17,289 nt of DNA. It comes from Clostridiales bacterium. Its GTDB lineage: Bacteria > Bacillota > Clostridia > Oscillospirales > Oscillospiraceae. A model generated the notes under the pieces. That model worked only from the letters and a program-made list of their open reading frames with translations. It did no database searches and had not been told where the DNA came from. The translations under genes were made by a program, and so were the position numbers. The stretch is from assembly GCA_019418025.1 (NCBI GenBank), contig DYCR01000037.1, forward strand, positions 1 to 17,289. Reading direction: 5' to 3'. Below, piece after piece: positions 6,118 through 12,434 of this stretch (position 1 is its first letter; each line of letters begins with the position of its first letter).

Positions 6118-6133
6118 GTTAGTTTTAGCTAAC
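6118..6133. promoter_or_regulatory. DtxR-type operator before the haem-uptake operon
   Basis: GTTAGTTTTAGCTAAC; its reverse complement GTTAGCTAAAACTAAC matches the 5206-5221 operator at 15 of 16 positions. The flank ATGATATGAGTTAG also resembles ATGATATGGGTTAG at the first site, suggesting a similarly placed promoter (CATGAT 6108-6113), though no good -35 is visible. Confidence 0.7.
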
Positions 6134-6302
6134 CCGTGTCACGATGGATGTTAAGCAGATCTATCCCACCGACATATCGGAGACAGGGAGAAAAAACTCC
6201 CGGCTCCGACCATATATACATCATTCAGAGAGGAGTGTGAAACGACCCCCTGCGGCACCTAAGCAAAAAATTTAATTCCCCGAAAGGGGAGAAAGGAATG
6301 TT
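6134..6302 (+). promoter_or_regulatory. Long hairpin-containing leader of the NEAT gene
   Basis: About 170 bases of leader. One hairpin pairs TCGGAG (6177-6182) with CTCCGA (6204-6209) and, inside it, GGGAG with CTCCC. A second pairs TTCCCC (6276-6281) with GGGGAG (6286-6291) on a GAAA tetraloop and abuts the ribosome site AAAGGA (6292-6297). Neither is followed by a T run, so they are not terminators. They may affect mRNA stability or translation start. No known riboswitch is recognised. Confidence 0.4.
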
Positions 6303-8726
6303 ATGAAGAAGATCCTATCATTTGTCATGGCTGCAATTATGATTTTTTCCGTGATCCCCAATGTGGCATTTGCAGCATCAGCCGATGAGGCGGCTCAGGC
6401 CTACACCATGAGCATCACCATGAACAAAGACGGCAAGCAGAGCGCCAGCATGTGTGACGCAATGTTTGCACAGAAAGCTGACGTTTCGATCAGCGGTGAC
6501 ACCGCAACCGTGAAAATTTATGTTGCGTATCCCGTTCCTGCATTTGCCAATCAGGGAACAGACGGCACGCTGAAAACCTTCAAGGTCACCTACAAGGGGA
6601 CCGAGTATGCAGCACAGTCGGATATTTCTACAAAGCCCATGATGACGGTCAAGGCAAACAATCTTCTGTTCGGCCTTAAGCAGGGTGAGCAGATCCCTGC
6701 ACAGGTCATGACTCTGGAGCTGCCCAAGGCTGCGCTTGAAGAAAAGTATCTTGACGTAACTGCCTTTGTTAACGTCGTCATGAATAATGATGTTGACTTT
6801 GACATGGCGATCTCCGATCTGACTCCCAACGAAACAAAGCCCGAGCCTGAGCCTGAGCCTCAACCCGAGCCGCAACCTGAGCCTCAGCCCGAGCCGCAAC
6901 CTGAGCCTCAGCCCGAGCCGCAACCTGAACCTCAGCCCGAGCCTCAGCCCGAGCCTCAGCCGGAACAGCCTGAGTCTCAGCAGAACACAGTGACAGTCAC
7001 CATGAACAAAGACGGCGCTCAGGAGCCAAGCATGTGCGATGTCATGTTTGCTGAGAAGGCCGGCGTGGAGGTCAACGGTGATAAGGTGACGCTGAAGCTG
7101 TATGTGGCATTCCCGATCCCTGCCTTTGCAACCGAAGGCAAGGACGGTACATTGAAAGACTTTGTCGTGACTTATCAAGGAAAGGAATACAAAGCATCAT
7201 CCGATATCGACTCAAAGCCCATGATGACCGTTAAGGCAGACAATGAGGGCTTCGGTCTGAAAAAGGGAGAAAAGATCACCGCTCAGGTTCTGACCATAGA
7301 GCTGCCGAAGGAAGCGCTGAATGAGGCATTTCTGGATGTGCGGGCATTTGTCAACGTGTTTATGATGATGCCTGTGGATTTTGATATGGCGCTGTCTGAG
7401 CTGAAGCTTCCCGAGCCCGAACCTGAACCCGAGAAAATTACAGCAGCTCCCACTGTGGAGCCCAATGGCGGAAGCTTCCGGGAAAATCAATCGGTGACTC
7501 TGTCCTGCCAGACGGAAAACGCAGTGATCTACTATACCACCGACGGCACAGATCCCACCGATCAGAGCAATCGTTACACTTCCCCCTTTACCCTGACCGA
7601 GACAGCTGTGGTAAAGGCAATGGCAGTGGCAGAGGGCATGAAGCCCAGTGACGTTACAGTGGCTGAATTCACCAAGGAGGCCGGCGGAGAGGAGCCTGCT
7701 CCCGAGGCAGGAAAAATTGAGGACGGCACCTATCATGTGGATGTGGCACTTTGGCACGAGACTGCCGACAGAGCCTCCATGGGTGACGCGGCATTTGCAT
7801 CCAGCCGTCAGGCCGTTGTAAAGGTAGCAGATGGCAAGGTCACAACCGTTCAGGTGACCACCGGTCCGGTCCAGATGGGGCCGATCACCAGTGCCATCAC
7901 CCATGTGACCGCAGATGGACAGGAGGTTCAGATTCTCAAGACCGAGAAGCTGACCATCTCTGACGGAACCGAGATCGATTACATCAAGCAGTTTGCATTC
8001 CAAATGCCGGAGGGAGCACAGCCGGAGTCTCTGGCAGGTGTGACATATGTTCCTGTGCAGTTCAAGGTTCCCGGGACACCCATGGGCGACACCCTGATGA
8101 ATGCACGGCTCAAGATGGACTGGAGCAGTGCAGAGAAGATTCAGGGCGGAGAAACCGTAGAGCCCACCGAGCCCGAGGCACCGAAACCCGAGCAGACGGA
8201 AATGGACTTTACAGATCAGGCCACCGGCATCAAGGTGCATGCAGACAAGGGCGTGTTTACCGAGCCGGTTACCCTGCACGTGACTGCAATTACCACCGGC
8301 AAGGATTACGCCAATGCCGCTAAGGTCCTCAGCAGTGTGGGCAAGAAGTTCAAGCTGTTTGAGATCCATTTTGAAAATGAGGCAGGTGCCGAGGTTCAGC
8401 CCAACGGCACGGTGACCGTATCCTATCAGGTCCCCAACGGCTACGATGCTGCCAAGCTTGAGCTTTACAGGATCAACCCGGAGGGAACCAAAACTCTGGT
8501 CAGCGGCAGCGTCAAGGACGGCTATTTTGAAGCAGTCCAGAAGCACTTCAGCACCTATGCACTGGTGGAAAAGGGCAGCAAGACAGCGGAACAGAAGCCC
8601 GGAAAGCCCGGCTCCCCCAACACCGGTGACGAAGCACCTGTATTGACTCTTGGGGTAATGACCGCAGTATCTGCCGCGGCAGCGGTTCTCCTGCTGGCAG
8701 ATCGCAAGCGCAGAAACGCAAAATAA
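6303..8726 (+). CDS. Cell-wall NEAT-domain haem-binding protein (three NEAT domains)
   Basis: 807 residues. Signal peptide 1-24 (AFA/A). NEAT-like domains 1 and 2 (34-173, 228-367) are close repeats, each with SMCDxMF and DFDMA(I/L)S, joined by a Pro-Glu/Gln linker (180-224). Next come a chitobiase/FN3-like domain (379-457, YYTTDGTDPT), a divergent third NEAT-like domain (472-612, YHVDVALWHETADRASMGDAAF), a beta-rich domain (632-757), the sorting motif SPNTGD (771-776), a membrane helix (779-799) and RKRR. It should bind haem or haemoproteins at the wall and pass haem to the Shp-like protein. The lip methionine is kept, but the usual YxxxY reads LEEKY in domain 1 and LNEAF in domain 2, so iron ligation must differ. 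AAAGGA lies five bases before the ATG. First gene of a five-gene operon; 12 bases separate it from the next. Confidence 0.85.
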   Translation: MKKILSFVMAAIMIFSVIPNVAFAASADEAAQAYTMSITMNKDGKQSASMCDAMFAQKADVSISGDTATVKIYVAYPVPAFANQGTDGTLKTFKVTYKGTEYAAQSDISTKPMMTVKANNLLFGLKQGEQIPAQVMTLELPKAALEEKYLDVTAFVNVVMNNDVDFDMAISDLTPNETKPEPEPEPQPEPQPEPQPEPQPEPQPEPQPEPQPEPQPEPQPEQPESQQNTVTVTMNKDGAQEPSMCDVMFAEKAGVEVNGDKVTLKLYVAFPIPAFATEGKDGTLKDFVVTYQGKEYKASSDIDSKPMMTVKADNEGFGLKKGEKITAQVLTIELPKEALNEAFLDVRAFVNVFMMMPVDFDMALSELKLPEPEPEPEKITAAPTVEPNGGSFRENQSVTLSCQTENAVIYYTTDGTDPTDQSNRYTSPFTLTETAVVKAMAVAEGMKPSDVTVAEFTKEAGGEEPAPEAGKIEDGTYHVDVALWHETADRASMGDAAFASSRQAVVKVADGKVTTVQVTTGPVQMGPITSAITHVTADGQEVQILKTEKLTISDGTEIDYIKQFAFQMPEGAQPESLAGVTYVPVQFKVPGTPMGDTLMNARLKMDWSSAEKIQGGETVEPTEPEAPKPEQTEMDFTDQATGIKVHADKGVFTEPVTLHVTAITTGKDYANAAKVLSSVGKKFKLFEIHFENEAGAEVQPNGTVTVSYQVPNGYDAAKLELYRINPEGTKTLVSGSVKDGYFEAVQKHFSTYALVEKGSKTAEQKPGKPGSPNTGDEAPVLTLGVMTAVSAAAAVLLLADRKRRNAK
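6840..6965 (+). repeat. Tandem repeat coding the Pro-Glu/Gln linker
   Basis: Imperfect 12- and 24-base tandem units (GAGCCGCAACCT and GAGCCTCAGCCC) encode PEPQ repeats between NEAT domains 1 and 2. The unit is in frame and the copy number is likely to vary between strains by slippage. It probably spans the cell wall as an extended rod. Confidence 0.85.
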
Positions 8727-8738
8727 AAGGAGAAAACA

Positions 8739-9611
8739 ATGATGCATACCACAGCTAAACGTATCGCAGCGCTGTGCAGTATGGTGGTGATGCTCGTCCT
8801 CGGGGCGAGCATTACTGCTTTGCCTGTTCACGCCGCACAGCACGGCATTTATACGGCAGCCGCAACACCCAGTTACAGAAATCCGTCTACCGGAGAGATC
8901 GAGGACTCCGGCGGAGAGGATTCTGCGGTACTGGGGCAGTCCATGACCGAGTCTGTGACCTATGGCCGGGCTTTGGTGGAGGTGGATCAGGATGGCAGCA
9001 CCTATGCAACGATCCGTCTGCAAATGATGGATAATATTGAAAGCGTGAGCTTTCAGGTGGATGGCTACGGGGTGTCGGCCACCACGATGCAGGAAAATTA
9101 CGGCAGCAACACCGCTGATTTTCGCATGCGTGTGAATAGTGAATACTCCGTGATCCGCTGCAACATCTACGTGACGGCTATGGGCCGTGAGGTGGTATTT
9201 TTTATCACCCTGTCCGGCTTGCAGGCCGGTTCGGGAGACTTTGTTACCAGCATTGAGCTGGCACAGCCTGAGCCCGAGCCCGAGCCTGAGCCTGCCAAGC
9301 CTGAGCCGACGGAAGCGCCCGATGAAACGAAGGCACCGGAGACAGAGCCGGCTCAGACCGAGCCCACCGAGACTCAGGCTGCCGAAACCCATGCAGAATC
9401 CAAGCCTGCCGAGGATGAGACGAAGGCAACTGCTCCGGCAGGACTTCAGGAATTTGATGCGTCCGGCAATCAGGTGACCGAGGGTGCGGAAGCGCCGCAG
9501 AAGGATGAAGGCGGCATCAGCGTAATCGGCTGGGTCCTGATCGCGGTGATCGCAGCAGGCGGAATCGGCTTTGGCGTGTGGTATTTTGTGTTCTTTAAGA
9601 AAAAGAAGTAA
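8739..9611 (+). CDS. Shp-like haem-binding surface protein
   Basis: 290 residues. Signal peptide 1-33 (VHAA); Shp-type haem-binding domain 36-175; Pro/Glu/Thr-rich linker 176-250; C-terminal helix 262-286 and a KKKK tail that leaves it anchored in the membrane. The domain parallels streptococcal Shp: YRNPSTGEIEDSGGE matches YRHPISGQIEDSGGE, GQSMTESVTYG matches GQGMVEGTVYS, and AMGREVVFFI matches PMKREVVFYL. Shp binds haem with two methionines; the aligned residues here are Met69 and Met148, both kept. Its known role is to pass haem from a NEAT receptor to the ABC lipoprotein, and the next gene is such a lipoprotein. AAGGAG precedes ATG 8739; ATG 8742 is equally possible. The gene starts 12 bases after the NEAT gene and ends 10 bases before the next. 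Confidence 0.9.
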   Translation: MMHTTAKRIAALCSMVVMLVLGASITALPVHAAQHGIYTAAATPSYRNPSTGEIEDSGGEDSAVLGQSMTESVTYGRALVEVDQDGSTYATIRLQMMDNIESVSFQVDGYGVSATTMQENYGSNTADFRMRVNSEYSVIRCNIYVTAMGREVVFFITLSGLQAGSGDFVTSIELAQPEPEPEPEPAKPEPTEAPDETKAPETEPAQTEPTETQAAETHAESKPAEDETKATAPAGLQEFDASGNQVTEGAEAPQKDEGGISVIGWVLIAVIAAGGIGFGVWYFVFFKKKK

Positions 9612-9621
9612 GGAGGGGCCA

Positions 9622-10512
9622 ATGAAACGTAAGCGGGTAATCTCATTGCTGCTTATGCTGCTGGTGCTGTTGTCAGCGGCCGGATGTGTGGATCAGCACC
9701 CGGAGCAGGCCCAGACTCCTGCGGATACGGATCAGCCCCGACTGATCGCCACATCTCCTGCCGTCGCCCAGATCTGCTATAAGCTGGATCTGGATCTGGT
9801 GGGCATCTGCCAGACGGCAAGCACCCTGCCGGAACCGTATCAGCAGCTGACCAAGGTGGGTATGCCGATGAATCCGGATCTTGAGATCATCAAGTCCTTG
9901 GAGCCGGATTATATTCTGTCTCCGGCAACGCTGAAGAATGATTTGCAGCCCAAATATGCCGGTATCGGTGAGGCGGCGATGTTTTTGAACCTGAAAAGTG
10001 TGGAAGGGATGTATGCGTCCATAGAGGGCCTTGGGAAGAAATTCCATCGGGAGAAGGAAGCGCAGCAGATGCTGGACGAATTTGACGCATATATGGATTC
10101 GTTCAACGAAACCATCAAGGATCAGCAGCCGCCTCGGGTTTTGGTCCTGATGGGACTTCCCGGCTCTTATATTGTTGCGACGGAGTCGAGCTATGTAGGC
10201 AGCCTTGTGAAGCTGGCCGGTGGGGAAAATATCTACGGTGACGGAGACGGTCAGGAATTTTTGACGGCGAACACCGAGGATATGAAAGCCAAGGAGCCGG
10301 ACATCATCCTGCGCACGGCCCATGCCATGCCTGATGAGGTCATGGAGATGTTTGACAAGGAGTTCAAAACCAACGATATATGGAAGCACTTCAAGGCCGT
10401 TCAGGAGGGGAAGGTCTATGATCTGGACCCATCCATTTTCAACATGAGTGCAAATTTTCACTATCCCGACGCACTTGACGCGCTTCTGGAGCTGCTGTAT
10501 CAAGCACAATAA
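9622..10512 (+). CDS. isdE: IsdE/HtsA-type haem ABC transporter substrate-binding lipoprotein
   Basis: 296 residues with a lipoprotein signal (lipobox LSAAGC, lipidated Cys22). It belongs to the helical-backbone (FecB/BtuF) class. Stretches typical of IsdE include GLPGSYIVAT (178-187), SYVGSLVKLAGGENIY, ILRTAHAMPDEV (229-240) and EFKTNDIWKHFKAVQEGKVYDL. S. aureus IsdE holds haem with Met78 and His229; the counterparts are Met81 or Met83 in VGMPMNPD and His234. It takes haem from the Shp-like protein and delivers it to the permease. ATG 9622 is chosen because AAGGAGG lies just upstream and a lipoprotein signal follows directly. A stem-loop separates it from the permease gene. Confidence 0.93.
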   Translation: MKRKRVISLLLMLLVLLSAAGCVDQHPEQAQTPADTDQPRLIATSPAVAQICYKLDLDLVGICQTASTLPEPYQQLTKVGMPMNPDLEIIKSLEPDYILSPATLKNDLQPKYAGIGEAAMFLNLKSVEGMYASIEGLGKKFHREKEAQQMLDEFDAYMDSFNETIKDQQPPRVLVLMGLPGSYIVATESSYVGSLVKLAGGENIYGDGDGQEFLTANTEDMKAKEPDIILRTAHAMPDEVMEMFDKEFKTNDIWKHFKAVQEGKVYDLDPSIFNMSANFHYPDALDALLELLYQAQ

Positions 10513-10517
10513 GTACA

Positions 10518-10548
10518 CCGCCGGAATGCTGTAAGGGTATTCCGGCGG
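10518..10548 (+). other. Intercistronic stem-loop between binding protein and permease
   Basis: A perfect 10-bp stem CCGCCGGAAT/ATTCCGGCGG with an 11-base loop, six bases after the stop. No T run follows, so it is not a standard terminator. Similar hairpins in binding-protein operons protect the upstream mRNA and give more lipoprotein than permease; that role is inferred here. Confidence 0.6.
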
Positions 10549-10570
10549 CTGTCGGAAGGGAAGATCCTTT

Positions 10571-11563
10571 TTGATTACGACACAAAAGAAAGTAATATCC
10601 TTTGCAGTGACTGCCGTGGGCCTGCTGGGGCTGTTCCTGATCGCGGTGAATACCGGCTCTCTCAAGGTGACCCCTGAGGAGCTGCTGAGGGGACTGTTTG
10701 TGGCATACGACCCCGATGTTGCGACCGTTTATGATCTGCGCTTTCCGCGGATCTTCATTGCCATGATGGGAGGGGCGGCCATGGCTGTGTCCGGTGTGCT
10801 GCTTCAGGCGGTCATGAAAAATCCCCTTGCAGACCCCGGGATCATCGGCATCAGCAGCGGCGCCAGTCTGGTGGCGGTGTTGGTCACGGCCTTTTTTCCT
10901 GCGCTGTATTTTTTCACCCCTCTGTTTGCCTTCGCCGGAGGAATGCTTGCATTCGCACTGGTTTACAGCCTGTCATACAAAGGCGGCCTGTCTCCGCTGC
11001 GGATCATTCTGGTGGGTGTGGCAGTGGACTGCGCCTTTACGGGGCTCATGGGGGCCTTCAATGCAGGGACGGGCTCTAATTTTTCCGGTGTAGCCAGTAT
11101 CGTCAATGCAAACATTACCATGAAAACATGGGACGATTTCCGCACATTGGGCATTTACGCAAGCATTGGTCTGATTCTCAGCTTTCTGGTGGCCTCGCCC
11201 TGCAATCTGCTGCAGCTGGAGGACAAGACGGCTCGCTCTCTGGGGATTCAGGTCAATCGAAACCGGATCATTATTTCCACCGTTGCGGTGCTGCTTGCCA
11301 GTATCTCCACGGCGATCATCGGGCCTATCAGCTTTCTGGGCTTGATCGTTCCGCACATTGCCCGGCTTCTGGTGGGCAGCAACCACAAGCTGCTGATCCC
11401 ATATTCTATTTTGTTGGGTGCATTTACATTTTTGCTTGCAGATACGGTGGGCAGGACCATTGCCTACCCCCACGAGATCAATGCCACGGTCATCATGTCT
11501 GTGGTGGGCGGGCCGTTCTTTATTATGCTGCTGAGGAGGTCGAAGCAATCATATGGAGCCTGA
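10571..11563 (+). CDS. FecCD-family haem/iron ABC transporter permease
   Basis: 330 residues with about nine or ten transmembrane helices, typical of BtuC/FecCD permeases. Family stretches are LRFPRIFIAMMGGAAMAVSGVLLQ, ADPGIIGISSGA, LSPLRIILVGVAV, GPISFLGLIVPHIARLLVG and GGPFFIMLLRR (each given in part). The SFLGLIVPHIAR segment holds the coupling loop that contacts the ATPase. It forms the membrane channel for haem delivered by the IsdE-like lipoprotein. The start is TTG at 10571, with GGAAGGG ten bases upstream. It overlaps the ATPase gene by 11 bases, so the two are translationally coupled. Only one permease gene is present; it should form a homodimer. Confidence 0.92.
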   Translation: MITTQKKVISFAVTAVGLLGLFLIAVNTGSLKVTPEELLRGLFVAYDPDVATVYDLRFPRIFIAMMGGAAMAVSGVLLQAVMKNPLADPGIIGISSGASLVAVLVTAFFPALYFFTPLFAFAGGMLAFALVYSLSYKGGLSPLRIILVGVAVDCAFTGLMGAFNAGTGSNFSGVASIVNANITMKTWDDFRTLGIYASIGLILSFLVASPCNLLQLEDKTARSLGIQVNRNRIIISTVAVLLASISTAIIGPISFLGLIVPHIARLLVGSNHKLLIPYSILLGAFTFLLADTVGRTIAYPHEINATVIMSVVGGPFFIMLLRRSKQSYGA

Positions 11564-12329
11564 TATCTTTCAGATCAAGGACCTCTCCTTCTCCTACGGG
11601 AAGCAGCAGGTGCTGAACGGATTGGAGCTGTCCATCCGGCAGGGAGGCATCACCACCCTGATCGGGGCCAACGGGTGCGGCAAAAGCACACTGTTCAATC
11701 TGATGACTAAAAATCTGAAGCCTCAGCAGGGCAGCATCTGCCTGTATGGGAAGCCTGTGGCGGATTACCACATTAAGGACTTTGCAAAACAGGTGGCAAT
11801 CGTCCACCAATATAACACGGCGCCTGTGGATCTGACGGTGGAGAAGCTTGTGTCCTACGGCAGGACCCCTTATCACACCTTGGGACTGTCCAGAGATCCG
11901 GAGGAGGACGAAGAGAAGGTCAGATGGGCACTGGAGATCACCAATACCGAAAAAATCAAGGATAAGCCTGTGGCTGAGTTATCCGGCGGTCAGAAGCAGC
12001 GGGTGTGGATCGCCATGGCACTGGCGCAGGATACCAAGGTCTTGTTTTTGGATGAGCCCACAACCTATCTGGATGTGCGGTATCAGCTGGATATCCTGCA
12101 TCTGGTCCAAAAACTCAACCGAGAATTTGGCATTACGGTCATTATGGTGCTGCATGACATCAACCAATCCCTTTATTACAGCGATGAGATCGTCGCAATG
12201 AAGGACGGCAGCATCATTGCCCACGGTCTGCCGGAGGAAGTGATTACGCCGGAGCTTGTCAGGCAGGTCTACGGAGTAAGCCTGCAAATCAAGCATGTGG
12301 ACGGAAAGCCCTTTGTGATCCCCGTCTGA
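11553..12329 (+). CDS. FecE-type haem/iron ABC transporter ATP-binding protein
   Basis: 258 residues, usual length. Walker A GANGCGKST (38-46), Q-loop near VHQYNTAPVDLTV (84-95), signature LSGGQKQR (143-150), Walker B VLFLDEP (163-169), D-loop TYLD (171-174) and switch His201 in VLHD. The sequence is of the FecE/FhuC/BtuD class and pairs with the overlapping permease. It powers haem import in the inner membrane. ATG 11553 follows GGAGGT by 12 bases, slightly long, within the end of the permease gene. It is the last gene of the haem operon. No clear plus-strand terminator follows; the strong hairpin at 12368-12397 lacks a T run on this strand. Confidence 0.93.
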   Translation: MEPDIFQIKDLSFSYGKQQVLNGLELSIRQGGITTLIGANGCGKSTLFNLMTKNLKPQQGSICLYGKPVADYHIKDFAKQVAIVHQYNTAPVDLTVEKLVSYGRTPYHTLGLSRDPEEDEEKVRWALEITNTEKIKDKPVAELSGGQKQRVWIAMALAQDTKVLFLDEPTTYLDVRYQLDILHLVQKLNREFGITVIMVLHDINQSLYYSDEIVAMKDGSIIAHGLPEEVITPELVRQVYGVSLQIKHVDGKPFVIPV

Positions 12330-12367
12330 TCGGATGAATCGGTGGGATTCGCTCAGAGCATAAAAAT

Positions 12368-12397
12368 GCCCCCTGCTGCATTTGTGCAGCAGGGGGC
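12368..12397 (-). terminator. Terminator of the 5'-nucleotidase gene
   Basis: A 13-bp perfect stem GCCCCCTGCTGCA/TGCAGCAGGGGGC with loop TTTG. On the minus strand it is followed by ATTTTTA (plus-strand A run 12362-12366), giving a U-tract for the minus-strand gene. On the plus strand GCGCATAT follows, so termination of the haem operon here would be weaker. Confidence 0.85.
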
Positions 12398-12434
12398 GCG
12401 CATATCTGATATCATGCAGCGGTCACTGTTAAGA

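Noticed and set aside
6840..6965. CRISPR-like array
   Set aside because: The repeats are contiguous, in frame, without spacers, and encode the PEPQ linker.
7212..9392. A 726-codon open frame on the minus strand
   Set aside because: It crosses the NEAT and Shp-like genes in antisense; its composition is the reverse of their Pro/Glu-rich coding sequence.
12368..12397. Strong terminator for the haem operon
   Set aside because: The hairpin is strong but the T run exists only on the minus strand; weak plus-strand termination cannot be excluded.
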